A DNA stretch of 64,000 nt from positions 248,001 to 312,000 of the forward strand of contig CAWEKO010000005.1 of assembly GCA_963809715.1 (NCBI GenBank), given 5' to 3'. The position numbers and the translations under genes are program-made. Shown here in pieces: positions 50,443 to 59,847 of the stretch; positions within the stretch are counted from its first letter, which is position 1, and each line of letters begins with the position of its first letter. Under the pieces are notes generated by a model. The model did no database searches and was not told where the DNA came from. It was given only the letters and a program-made list of their open reading frames with translations. The DNA is from Bog-473 sp963809715. GTDB taxonomy: Bacteria; Actinomycetota; Acidimicrobiia; Acidimicrobiales; RAAP-2.

Positions 50443-51857
50443 GCGAGCACGACGAGCCCACCGGGAGCGAAGAGCAGGACCAGGCCGAGTTCGGCCTCGA
50501 GGTCACCGAGAAGGAGCACCGCGAGGCCGAGGAGGAGCGCTACTTCGTGGCCGAGACCTCCGAGGGCGCCCAGGAACTGCTGCCCCGGGGCACCACCTCG
50601 GCCGAGGAGCTGCGCCAGGAGGTCGGGGCCGTGCTCCGACTGCCCGAGGGCGGGTACGTGGACGCGGGCGACATCGACATCGAGCGGCGCGACGACCAGA
50701 CGATGATCATCAACATGGGCCCGCAGCACCCCTCCACCCACGGAGTGCTGCGCCTGATGCTCGAGCTGGACGGTGAGACCGTGCTGCGGACCAAGCCCAT
50801 CATCGGCTACCTGCACACGGGGATGGAGAAGACGGGGGAGGAGCTGACCTACGTCCAGGGCGCCACGAACGTGACCCGGATGGACTACCTCTCGCCACTC
50901 CACAACGAGCTGGTCTTCTCCATGGCCACCGAGGCTCTTCTCGGGGTCGAGCCGCCCCCACGGGCCGTGTGGATCCGCATGCTGATGGCCGAGCTGAACC
51001 GGGTCTCCTCCCACCTCATGTGGATGGCCACCAACGGCATGGACCTCGGGTCCACGTCGATGATGATCTACGGCTTCCGCGAGCGCGAGATGGTCCTCTC
51101 CTTCTTCGAGAAGGCCACCGGCCTGCGCATGAACCACAACTTCATCCGTCCCGGCGGCGTCGCCGCCGACCTGCCCGACGGCTGGGAGGACGACGTCACG
51201 ATCATCTGCGAGACCGTGCTGGCTCGCACCTTCGAGTACGACGAACTCCTTACCGGCCAGCCCATCTTCCGGGAGCGCACCGAGGCGGTGGGCAACATCT
51301 CGGCCGAGGAGGCACTGGCCTTGTCGGTCACCGGCCCCATCCTGCGCTCGACCGGCGTGCCCTGGGATCTGCGTCGCACCATGCCCTACCTGGACTACGA
51401 CAAGCTCGACTTCGACGTCATCGTGGGCCGCTACGGCGACAACTTCGACCGTTACTCCGTGCGCCTCAACGAGATCCGCGAGTCCATCCGCATGCTGGGC
51501 CAGATCGTCGAGATGATGCCGCCGGGCGACTACCGGGTGCAGGACCGAAAGGTGACACCTCCGCCCCGGGCCCGCATCGACGAGAGCATGGAAGCCCTCA
51601 TCCACCACTTCAAGATCTTCACCGAGGGCTTCCGGGTCCCCGAAGGCGAGGTCTACGTTGCCATCGAGTCGCCCCGGGGCGAGCTCGGCTGCTACATGGT
51701 CTCCGACGGCACCTCGAAGCCCTACCGCATGCACATCCGCGGACCCAGCTTCGTCAACCTCCAGGCACTCCCGCTGTTGCTGCGCGGGGGCCTCATGGCC
51801 GACGCCGTCGCCGTCATCTCCTCGGTCGACCCGGTGATGGGCGAGGTGGACCGGTGA
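50439..51857 (+). CDS. nuoD: NADH-quinone oxidoreductase subunit D
   Basis: About 472 aa, the 49-kDa quinone-site subunit. MGPQHPSTHGVLRLMLELDG begins the conserved body near residue 88; GYLHTGMEKTGEELTYVQ, PLHNELVFSMATEALLGVE and PRGELGCYMVSDGTSKPYR follow. Residues 1-75 are an acidic Glu-rich extension not found in most homologues. ATG at 50439 inside the nuoC stop; nuoE GTG overlaps the end. Shares the quinone pocket with NuoB. Confidence 0.95.
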   Translation: MSEHDEPTGSEEQDQAEFGLEVTEKEHREAEEERYFVAETSEGAQELLPRGTTSAEELRQEVGAVLRLPEGGYVDAGDIDIERRDDQTMIINMGPQHPSTHGVLRLMLELDGETVLRTKPIIGYLHTGMEKTGEELTYVQGATNVTRMDYLSPLHNELVFSMATEALLGVEPPPRAVWIRMLMAELNRVSSHLMWMATNGMDLGSTSMMIYGFREREMVLSFFEKATGLRMNHNFIRPGGVAADLPDGWEDDVTIICETVLARTFEYDELLTGQPIFRERTEAVGNISAEEALALSVTGPILRSTGVPWDLRRTMPYLDYDKLDFDVIVGRYGDNFDRYSVRLNEIRESIRMLGQIVEMMPPGDYRVQDRKVTPPPRARIDESMEALIHHFKIFTEGFRVPEGEVYVAIESPRGELGCYMVSDGTSKPYRMHIRGPSFVNLQALPLLLRGGLMADAVAVISSVDPVMGEVDR

Positions 51858-52483
51858 GCCACCTGAAGGCGGACATCGCCGAGCAGGCCAAGGCGCTGGT
51901 CGCCCTCTATCCCCAGCCGCGCTCGGCCCTCATCCCGCTGTGCCACCTGGCCCAGGAGCAGGATGGCTGGCTTCGCCCGGAGGCCATGGAGGAAATTGCC
52001 GAGCTCTGCGGCGTGACGCCGGCCGAGGTGCGGGGCACGGCCACCTTCTACGACATGCTCTTCACCGAGCCGGTCGGCACCTACGTCGTCTCGGTGTGCA
52101 CCAACATCGCCTGCATGCTCGGCGGCGCGCTCGAGTTGCTCGAGCACGCCGAGTCCTCGCTCGGGGTGCACGCCGGCGGGACCACGCCCGACGGTGCCTT
52201 CACGCTCGAAGAGGCCGAGTGCCTGGCCGACTGCGACCGCACGCCGTGCGTGCAGGTCAACCACCGCTACGTCGGCGCGCAGACGCCGGAGAGCTTCGAC
52301 CGGCTGGTCTCGGATCTGCGGTCGGGCGCCCTTTCGGACACCGTGCCGGCGCACGGCACCCTGGTCCGTGTGCGCCGGACCGTCGGACTGCAGGTGGACA
52401 AGGACACCATCGTGGGCGAGCGGGCCCGTATGGCCGAGGCCAAGGAGGCCCGGGCTGCCACGGCCGGGGGGGACAAGGCCTGA
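51854..52483 (+). CDS. nuoE: NADH-quinone oxidoreductase subunit E
   Basis: About 209 aa, thioredoxin-fold [2Fe-2S] subunit (N1a) of the NADH-oxidising module. Ligands lie in SVCTNIACMLGG (two Cys) and EAECLADCDRTPCVQV. ALIPLCHLAQEQDGWLRPEA and VRGTATFYDMLFTEP are conserved blocks. The C-terminal 40 residues are a Lys/Ala-rich extension. GTG start overlaps the nuoD stop; the stop overlaps the nuoF ATG. Confidence 0.95.
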   Translation: MSHLKADIAEQAKALVALYPQPRSALIPLCHLAQEQDGWLRPEAMEEIAELCGVTPAEVRGTATFYDMLFTEPVGTYVVSVCTNIACMLGGALELLEHAESSLGVHAGGTTPDGAFTLEEAECLADCDRTPCVQVNHRYVGAQTPESFDRLVSDLRSGALSDTVPAHGTLVRVRRTVGLQVDKDTIVGERARMAEAKEARAATAGGDKA

Positions 52484-53790
52484 TGGCCATTACGGACGCT
52501 CCCAAGATCATCACGTCGCGCCTGGGCTACGACGACTCCTACACGATGGCGCGCTACCTGGCCACAGGCGGCTACGAGGCGCTGCGCAAGGCGCTGACCA
52601 TGACGCCCGAGGCGGTGGCGGCCGAGGTCGACGCGGCCAGCCTGCTGGGGCGAGGCGGCGCGGGCTTCCCGGCCGGGCGCAAGTGGTCGCTGCTGCCCCC
52701 CAAGGCCTCGCTCACCTACCTCGTGATCAACGGGGACGAGTCCGAACCGGCCACCTTCAAGGACCACTTGCTCATTGAGGGTGACCCGCACCAGATCCTC
52801 GAGGGCGTGCTCATCTCGGCCTATGCACTGCAGGTCAGCCAGGCCTTCATCTACCTGCGTGGCGAGTTCGCCCTGGGACTCGAGCGCCTGCAGACAGCCC
52901 TGAACGAGGCCTACGCGCACGGCGCCGTGGGGGCCGACATCTTCGGCTCGGGCTTCTCGCTCGACATCGTGGTGCACCCGGGTGCCGGCGCCTACATCTG
53001 CGGTGAGGAGACGGCGCTGCTCGAGTCGCTCGAGGGCAAGCGGGGCTTCCCGCGCATCAAGCCGCCCTACTTCCCTGCGGCCATCGGCCTCTACGGCGAG
53101 CCCACAGTGGTGAACAACATCGAGACGATGTCGAACATCCCGTGGATCATCACCAACGGTGGCGCCGCCTTCGCCGCGCTGGGCGAGGGCCGCTCGACCG
53201 GGACCCGGCTCTTCGCGCTGGCCGGCCACGTGCGCAATCCCGGCAACTACGAGCTCGAGATGGTCAAGACCACCTTCCGCGACCTCATCTACGCCCCCGT
53301 CCTCGGGGGCGGTATCCGGGGCTCCAACACGCTCAAGGCCTTCATCCCCGGCGGTGTCTCGGCCCCGTGGTTCGGACCGGACCAGGTCGACCTGCCGCTC
53401 GGCCAGGACGAGGTGGGCGAGGCCGGCTCCATGCTCGGCTCAGGCTCGGTCGTCGTGATGGACTCGGCCACGTGCGTGGTGCGGGCCGCCTGGCGCATCA
53501 CCAAGTTCTTCGCCCGCGAGTCGTGCGGTCAGTGCACGCCGTGCCGTGAGGGCTCGGGCTGGCTCGAGCGCATCCTGTGGCGAATTGAGAATGGCGACGG
53601 CCGCGAGGAAGATCTGGACCTTCTCATGGACCTGTGCGACAACCTCTCGCCCGGCGTGGCCTGGCCGCCGCAGCAGACGACCATCTGCGTGCTGGGCCCG
53701 TCCATCCCTTCGTCGATCGCGTCGGGCATCCGCATGTTCCGTGACGAGTTCCTGGTCCACGTCAAAGAAGGGGGGTGCCCCTTTGACTGA
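52483..53790 (+). CDS. nuoF: NADH-quinone oxidoreductase subunit F
   Basis: About 435 aa, binds NADH, FMN and [4Fe-4S] N3. LLGRGGAGFPAGRKWSLLP is the FMN loop, YLVINGDESEPATFKDHLL and GAGAYICGEETALLESLEGK the NADH site, and ESCGQCTPCREGSGW the cluster with a further Cys in TTICVLG. The ATG at 52483 overlaps the nuoE TGA; the open frame continues upstream only as a shadow. It overlaps nuoG by eight bases. Confidence 0.96.
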   Translation: MAITDAPKIITSRLGYDDSYTMARYLATGGYEALRKALTMTPEAVAAEVDAASLLGRGGAGFPAGRKWSLLPPKASLTYLVINGDESEPATFKDHLLIEGDPHQILEGVLISAYALQVSQAFIYLRGEFALGLERLQTALNEAYAHGAVGADIFGSGFSLDIVVHPGAGAYICGEETALLESLEGKRGFPRIKPPYFPAAIGLYGEPTVVNNIETMSNIPWIITNGGAAFAALGEGRSTGTRLFALAGHVRNPGNYELEMVKTTFRDLIYAPVLGGGIRGSNTLKAFIPGGVSAPWFGPDQVDLPLGQDEVGEAGSMLGSGSVVVMDSATCVVRAAWRITKFFARESCGQCTPCREGSGWLERILWRIENGDGREEDLDLLMDLCDNLSPGVAWPPQQTTICVLGPSIPSSIASGIRMFRDEFLVHVKEGGCPFD

Positions 53791-56706
53791 CACGGCCAAG
53801 ACCGACGCCGGCGGGTCCGACGCCCAGGCCGACGAGCTCACCTTCACGCTCGACGGGCGCGAGGTGACGGCGGCCAAGGGCGAGCTCATCATCGCGGCGG
53901 CCGAGCGGGCGGGTACCTACATCCCTCGCTTCTGCTACCACCCGCGCATGGAGCCGGTGGGCATGTGCCGGATGTGCCTGGTCGACGTCGAGGGACCGCG
54001 CGGCGCCACACTCACCCCGGCCTGCTTCGTGGCGGTGACCGACGGCATGGTGGTCGACTCCAGCAACGACAGGGTCAAGAAGGCCCAGGACGGCGTGCTC
54101 GAATTCCTGCTGGCCAATCACCCGCTGGACTGCCCGGTGTGCGACAAGGGCGGCGAGTGCCCGCTCCAGGACCAGACCCTGGCCTACGGGCCGGGCGAGA
54201 GCCGGTTCGTCGAGGAGAAGCGGCACTTCGAGAAGCCCATCGCCATTTCGGACCTCGTGCTGCTCGACCGCGAGCGCTGCATCCAGTGCGCCCGCTGCAC
54301 GCGCTTCGCCGACGAGGTGGCGGGCGAGGCCCTCATCGACTTCGCCGGCCGGGGCGAGTCGGTCGAGGTGGCGACATTCCCGACCGAGCCGTTCTCCTCC
54401 TACTTCAGCGGCAACACGGTGCAGATCTGCCCCGTCGGCGCGCTCACCGCGACGCCCTATCGCTTCACGGCCCGCCCCTGGGACCTCGATCAGGTCGAGT
54501 CCACCTGCACCGCCTGCTCGGTCGGCTGCCGGGTGGCCGTGCAGTCGTCGCAGAACAGGCTGACGCGTCTGCTCGGCATCGACAGCGAGCCGGTGAACCA
54601 CGGCTGGCTCTGTGACAAGGGCCGCTTCGCCTACGAGTCGGTCAACGGTGACGAGGTGGACGCCGGTCCCCGGCCCGACGTGGTGGCGGACGAGAACGTC
54701 GACGTGGCCCCGGCCACCGCCTCGCAGGTCGTGAGCCTCGGCGCCTCGAGGGGGCAGTTCCTGGGCGAGGCGCACGAGACCGGCCGCTTCGAGCACGGGC
54801 GCCTGGTCGAGCCGCGCATCCGCAAGGAAGGCGAGCTCGTCCCGGTCAGCTGGGGCGAGGCCCTGGCTGCCGCGGCGGCGGGCATCACCGCAGCCAAGGA
54901 GTCCAGCGGTCCGGGCGCGGTCGCCCTCATCGGCGGCGCCCGTCTCACCAACGAATCCGCCTACGCCTGGGCCAAGCTGGCCAAGGGCGTGATCGGGACC
55001 GACTCGGTGGACGCCCAACTGGGCGACGGCCTCCCGGCCGACCTGGTGCTCGGGCTGCCCCGGGCCACCATCGACCAGGCGGCATCGGCGCCGCTGCTCA
55101 TCACGCTGGGTGGCGACCTGCGCGAGGAGCTGCCCGTCCTCTTCCTGCGGCTGCGGGCCGCGCTGAAGGGGAGCCCGAAGCTCATCGAGATCGCGCCGAC
55201 CCGGACCGCGTTGACACCCTTGGCCGACGCCACCCTGGCCATCCGGCCCGGTGACGCACCGTTGGTGGCCAAGGCCCTCACCGGCGACGACTCGGCCGCC
55301 GGCGCGCTGGGCACACACCACGAAGGCAGCGCTCTGGCCGACGGTGCGCTCGGGGCCGCCCGCGCCCTCCTCGCCGAGCATCCCGGTGGCGAGGGCGTCG
55401 TCGTCGTGGCCGGGCGCCCGTCCTACGCCGAATCGGGCGAGGTGACGGCGGCTGCGCTCCGCGTGCTGGCGGAGGCGCTGCCCAAGGCCACGTTCTTGCC
55501 CGCACTGCGCCGGGGCAACGTGTTCGGGGCGCTCGACATGGGCCTGGCCCCCGGCCTGCTGCCCGGGCGGGTGACCCTCGACGCCGGGCGCGAGCGCTTC
55601 ACCGCGGCCTGGGGCTCGGTGCCATCCGCCGCCGGGCTCGATACGGCCGGCGTCCTGGCCTCGATGGCCGGGGAAAGTACGGGGACAGGGGGGACAGGGA
55701 GAGTCCGGGGACCGGCGGCGGAGCGGGTCCCCAGGTACGGGCCCTGGTGTTGCTCGGGTCCGACCCGCTGAGCGACTTCCCCGACCACGCCTTGGCCAAG
55801 GCGGCGCTGTCGGGCGGCCACTTCGTCGTCGCCGTGACCGGGCACCCGTCGCAGTCGGTCGACGCCCATGCCGACGTCGTCCTGCCCTGCGCGATCCAGC
55901 ACGAGCGCACGGGCACCACCACCAACCTCGAAGGCCGGGTCACCCGACTCGGGCCCAAGCTGAGCGCGCCGGGCTTCGCCTGGCCCGACTGGATGATCGC
56001 CGCCGAGCTGGCCGTCGCCCTCGGTTCCGACCTCGGTTCGCAGAGCGACAACGACTTGGCTGCGGAGCTCGAGCGCACTGCGCCGGCCTACGTCGGCCTG
56101 ACCCCCGAGGTGTTGCATTCCGACGCCGCGCACGACGGGATCCTGGTGCCGATCATCGTGGGCGCCCCCCGCCGGATCGGGGTCGAGCCGATCGACCCCA
56201 TCGCCCTGCCCGGCGTCGAGTCGGTCGAGCGCCAGGGCGCGCCGCCGCGCCTGGGCACCGGCGGCACCGTTCCCGCGTCCGTGCGGGCTGCCGTTCTGGG
56301 CAGCCAACCGCCGCTGATCGCCGGGCCGGGATCCGGCGGCACCGAGCCGCTCCAGATCCCCAAGGCCGACAACTACACGCTGCGCCTGGTGGCGGGGCGC
56401 CGGCTCTACGACGCCGGGAGCTCGGTCACGGGCTCGCCCTCGCTCACGCCCCTCGTGCCCGCGCTGGTGGCCCGGGCCAACCCCTACGACCTCGACCGAT
56501 TGGGGGCCGAGACGGGGGACCGGGTCAAGGTGCGCTCGGCCCGGGGCGAGCTGACCCTGCCCGCCGAGGCCGACGCCGGCGTGCCCCGCGGCGTGGTCGC
56601 CATCGACTTCAACGTGCCGGGCGGCGAGAGCGCGCCGGGCAACGCGGTGGCCACCCTGATCGACAGCCGGGCTCCGGTGACCGACGTGCGACTGGAGTCG
56701 GTGTGA
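53783..56706 (+). CDS. nuoG: NADH-quinone oxidoreductase subunit G (frameshifted)
   Basis: TTG start at 53783 with AAGGGGGG upstream. N-terminal ferredoxin domain: CYHPRMEPVGMCRMCLVD ([2Fe-2S]), NHPLDCPVCDKGGECPLQD (His/Cys [4Fe-4S]), CIQCARCTRFADEVAG and CTACSVGCRV, then a molybdopterin-like domain. The frame breaks between about 55666 and 55745 after GLDTAGVLASMAGE; the body resumes in the next frame at ALVLLGSDPLSDFPDHALAK and ends at 56706. Combined length about 970 aa, a normal size for actinobacterial NuoG. The break lies in a G-rich repeat with a hairpin. Neighbours on both sides overlap normally, so the gene is probably functional and the shift may be an error. Confidence 0.9.
55677..55735. 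repeat. GGGGACA-rich insert with hairpin inside nuoG
   Basis: GGGGACAGGGGGGACAGGGA (55681-55700) followed by a perfect hairpin GGGGACC (55707-55713) / GGTCCCC (55726-55732). GGGGACA/GTCCCC palindromes of this kind are found as REP-like elements in some bacteria; here it sits in a surface linker of NuoG. Confidence 0.5.
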
Positions 56707-58055
56707 TCGGTGTAATCGGTTCCCTCCTCGCCGACGCGGCCGCGACCACCACCACGGCCGTCTCACACGCTGCCGCGTCCAACGTGGGACCGACCGTGCT
56801 GACGCACAGCGCCAACAAGGGAAACGGCGACCCGCTGCTCTACTTCGGCCTCAACTGGGAGGTCTGGCTGATCATCATCATCAAGTGCCTGGTTGCCTTC
56901 GTGGCGCTCCTGGTGGCGACGGCGCTGATGATCTGGTTCGAGCGCAAGGTCATTTCGGACATGCAGAGCCGCATCGGCCCCAACCGGGCCGGGCCCTGGG
57001 GGCTGCTCCAGACGCTGGCCGACGGGACCAAGCTCGTCTTCAAGGAGGACCTGCTGCCGGACAGGGCCGACTCCTTCGTCTTCAAGTTGGCCCCGTACCT
57101 CTCGGTCATTCCGGCCGTGCTCATCTTCACCGTCGTCCCGGTCGGGGGCGTGATCACCATCGGGAGCCACACCTTCGAACTTCAGGTGGCCGACCCGCCG
57201 ATGGGGATCCTCCTCGTGCTGGCGATGTCGGGCATCGCGGTCTACGGCGTCATGCTGGCCGGCTGGTCGTCGGGGTCGAAGTACCCGCTGCTCGGCTCGG
57301 TGCGGGCCTCGGCCCAGGTGATCTCCTACGAGGCCGCGCTCGGCCTGACCACGGTCATGGTCGTGCTGGTCAGCCAATCGCTCTCGACCCGAGCCATCGT
57401 CGCCTCGCAGTCGAACGGATTCTGGAACTGGAACCTGATCCGCCTCGGCTTCATCCCCTTCATCTTCTTCATGATCGCCATCACGGCTGAGTTGACCCGG
57501 CCCCCCTTCGACCTGACCGAGGCCGAGCAGGAGTTGGTGGGCGGCTTCCACACCGAGTACTCCTCCATCCGCTTCGGCCTGTTCTTCCTGGCCGAGTTCA
57601 TGAACACCATCACCATGTCGGCCATCGTGGTGACATTGTTCTTCGGCGGGCCCAACGGATACATCTTCCACATCCCCGGCGCCACCATCTACATGCCGAT
57701 CATCTACTTCCTGCTCAAGGTGACCGCCTTCTGCTTCATCTACGTCTGGTTCCGGGCGGCCCTGCCCCGCCTGCGCTACGACCAACTGATGGACCTGGGC
57801 TGGAAGCGACTCATCCCGATGTCGCTGGGCTGGCTGCTCCTGGTGGCCGGCATCGTGGCCTGGGGTTGGGGCGGGCTCATCCTGCTCGTGCCGATCGTCC
57901 TGGCCTCGGTGCTCCTGCTGCGGGCCAACAAGCTCGGCTCGGGCCGCAGCGAGGAGGACGTGGTCATCCCGGCCATCGGTCGCCGGGTGTCCCGGCCCAT
58001 GCGGTTGGCGCCCTCCCACTTCTCCGGTGATCCGAGTGATGGGGGTGATGGGTAA
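56703..58055 (+). CDS. nuoH: NADH-quinone oxidoreductase subunit H
   Basis: 450 aa with eight or nine helices; links peripheral and membrane arms and lines the quinone channel. WFERKVISDMQSRIGPNRAG, WGLLQTLADGTKLVFKEDLL and ITAELTRPPFDLTEAEQELV with GGFHTEYSSIRFG are diagnostic. The N-terminal 40 residues (before LLYFGLNWEVWL) and the C-terminal tail after about 415 extend beyond the core. Starts four bases inside the nuoG stop; stop TAA shares a base with nuoI ATG. Confidence 0.96.
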   Translation: MIGVIGSLLADAAATTTTAVSHAAASNVGPTVLTHSANKGNGDPLLYFGLNWEVWLIIIIKCLVAFVALLVATALMIWFERKVISDMQSRIGPNRAGPWGLLQTLADGTKLVFKEDLLPDRADSFVFKLAPYLSVIPAVLIFTVVPVGGVITIGSHTFELQVADPPMGILLVLAMSGIAVYGVMLAGWSSGSKYPLLGSVRASAQVISYEAALGLTTVMVVLVSQSLSTRAIVASQSNGFWNWNLIRLGFIPFIFFMIAITAELTRPPFDLTEAEQELVGGFHTEYSSIRFGLFFLAEFMNTITMSAIVVTLFFGGPNGYIFHIPGATIYMPIIYFLLKVTAFCFIYVWFRAALPRLRYDQLMDLGWKRLIPMSLGWLLLVAGIVAWGWGGLILLVPIVLASVLLLRANKLGSGRSEEDVVIPAIGRRVSRPMRLAPSHFSGDPSDGGDG

Positions 58056-58897
58056 TGGGCGTGGGCGACGAGGTGAAGGACCAGCTGTCGTTCCTGGGCG
58101 GGTTCAAGCTGACCTTCCAGCACCTGAGCCGGCCGCGGGTCACCACCCAGTACCCGGAGGAGAAGAAGCCCAAGCAGCCGCGCCAGCACGGCCGCCACGT
58201 CCTCAACCGCTACGAGGACGGCATGGAGAAGTGCATCGGCTGCGAGCTCTGCGCCGGTGTCTGCCCGGCTGACTGCATTTATGTGCGCGGGCTGGACAAC
58301 CCGCCCGACCACCCGGTGTCGCCCGGCGAGCGCTACGGCTACGTCTACGAGATCAACTACCTGCGCTGCATCCACTGCGACATGTGCGTGGAGGCCTGCC
58401 CGACCGAGGCCATCACCGAGTCGAAGCTCTTCGAGTTCTCCTTCACCAACCGCTCCGACGCCATCTACACCAAGGAAGAACTGGTGGTGAACGACGACGG
58501 CACGCCCAAGAAGCTGCCGTGGGAGGACTGGCGCGAGGGCGACGACCTCATGACCTCGGGCTGGATGCGGGCCACCTCGCCGTCGGGCAGCGCGGCCTAC
58601 GAGGGCGAGGTGCAATGGGCTGGTGAGCTGGGCTACGGCGTGCGCGCGCCCGAGGGCGGCCAGTCGGGCCGGCGCGACGACGAGGCCACGGGCACCAAGC
58701 CGCTGCGTGAGGTGCTCGAGGCCCACCTCCTCGACCAGGACATCCCGCTCAACCACCGGGGCATGCAGGGCCGCGTCTGGCGGGCCCAGAAGGGCGCGGC
58801 GCGCAACAAGCGGAAGATGGAGGACATGCGGGGGCGCATGAAGGAGTTGCGCGCCTCGCGCAAGGCGGCCAAGGCCGAGGCCAAGGAGAAGGCCTGA
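58055..58897 (+). CDS. nuoI: NADH-quinone oxidoreductase subunit I
   Basis: 280 aa, carries two [4Fe-4S] clusters (N6a, N6b) in CIGCELCAGVCPADCIYV (near 55) and CIHCDMCVEACPTEAIT (near 98). LNRYEDGMEKC precedes the first. The ferredoxin core ends near residue 165; the last 110 residues are a basic, charged extension (KRKMEDMRGRMKELRASRKA) longer than in most NuoI (about 160-200 aa). Overlaps nuoH by one base. Confidence 0.95.
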   Translation: MGVGDEVKDQLSFLGGFKLTFQHLSRPRVTTQYPEEKKPKQPRQHGRHVLNRYEDGMEKCIGCELCAGVCPADCIYVRGLDNPPDHPVSPGERYGYVYEINYLRCIHCDMCVEACPTEAITESKLFEFSFTNRSDAIYTKEELVVNDDGTPKKLPWEDWREGDDLMTSGWMRATSPSGSAAYEGEVQWAGELGYGVRAPEGGQSGRRDDEATGTKPLREVLEAHLLDQDIPLNHRGMQGRVWRAQKGAARNKRKMEDMRGRMKELRASRKAAKAEAKEKA

Positions 58898-58900
58898 CCC

Positions 58901-59542
58901 ATGTTCACCCTCCACCTGCTCCTGGCTTCATCGCGCCCCACCGTGCCCGACGCGATCGTGTTCGGCGCCGCCGCCCTGGTGATCCTGGTCGGCTCGGTCG
59001 GCGTGGTCACCTCGTCCAACCCGGTGCACGCCGCCCTCTTCCTCGTCATGACGCTCTTCGGGGTGGCCGTCCTCTTCATCGAGGAGCAGGCCGACTTCCT
59101 GGCTGCGGTGCAGATCATCGTCTACGCCGGGGCCATCGTGGTTCTCTTCCTCTTCGTCATCATGTTCCTCGGGGTGGACAAGGCCGAGAACGTCAACGTC
59201 GAACCCCTGACGGGCCAACGACCGCTTGCCTTCCTCTTCGCCCTGGTCACCCTGGGCGGGATTCTGGCCATGGCGGCCACCGCCCACTGGGTCACCGGTG
59301 CCAAGCAGGTGGTGGGCCCGATCCAGGGCCACGTAGCCGGGTTGAACTCGCCGGCCGGTGAGCCGGCCCAGCTGGGCAAGGTGCTCTTCACCACCTATCT
59401 CTTCGCCTTCGAGGCCACGGCCGCCCTGCTCGTCATCGCCGTGGTGGGCGCCGTCGTGCTGGCCCGCCGCCCACCCACCGTCCACGACGACGAATCCGAG
59501 TCCGCATCCGAGTACGACTCGGAGAGTGAGCTGCCGGCATGA
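58901..59542 (+). CDS. nuoJ: NADH-quinone oxidoreductase subunit J
   Basis: 213 aa, five helices. VVTSSNPVHAALFLVMTLFG, FIEEQADFLAAVQIIVYAGA and IVVLFLFVIMFLGVDKAEN are the signature of NuoJ. A short acidic tail (DDESESASEYDSESE) closes it. Three bases after nuoI; overlaps nuoK by four bases. Membrane-arm subunit with a flexible helix implicated in coupling. Confidence 0.94.
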   Translation: MFTLHLLLASSRPTVPDAIVFGAAALVILVGSVGVVTSSNPVHAALFLVMTLFGVAVLFIEEQADFLAAVQIIVYAGAIVVLFLFVIMFLGVDKAENVNVEPLTGQRPLAFLFALVTLGGILAMAATAHWVTGAKQVVGPIQGHVAGLNSPAGEPAQLGKVLFTTYLFAFEATAALLVIAVVGAVVLARRPPTVHDDESESASEYDSESELPA

Positions 59543-59844
59543 GCCTCTCGGGAGCCTGGTACCTCGGACTGGCCGCCATCGTCTTCACCATCGGCGCCAT
59601 CGGTCTGCTGGTCCGACGCAACGTGCTCATCATGTTCATGTGCATCGAGCTCATGCTCAATGCGGCCAACCTGACCTTCGTGACCTTCGCCCGCATGCTG
59701 GGTGACATCGGCGGGCAAGCCGTCGTCTTCTTCGTCCTGGTGGTGGCGGCGGCCGAAGTCGTGGTGGGCCTGGGCATCGTCGTGACCAACTACCGCCGGC
59801 GCGACACGACCGTGGCGGACGACCTGAATTCGTTGAAGGGCTGA
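59539..59844 (+). CDS. nuoK: NADH-quinone oxidoreductase subunit K
   Basis: 101 aa, three helices. IGLLVRRNVLIMFMCIELML near residues 21-40 carries the conserved Glu of the proton path, and VFFVLVVAAAEVVVGLGIVV near 62-81 the second Glu. NAANLTFVTFAR lies between them. Length is exact for NuoK. Overlaps nuoJ by four bases. Confidence 0.96.
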   Translation: MSLSGAWYLGLAAIVFTIGAIGLLVRRNVLIMFMCIELMLNAANLTFVTFARMLGDIGGQAVVFFVLVVAAAEVVVGLGIVVTNYRRRDTTVADDLNSLKG

Positions 59845-59847
59845 GCC

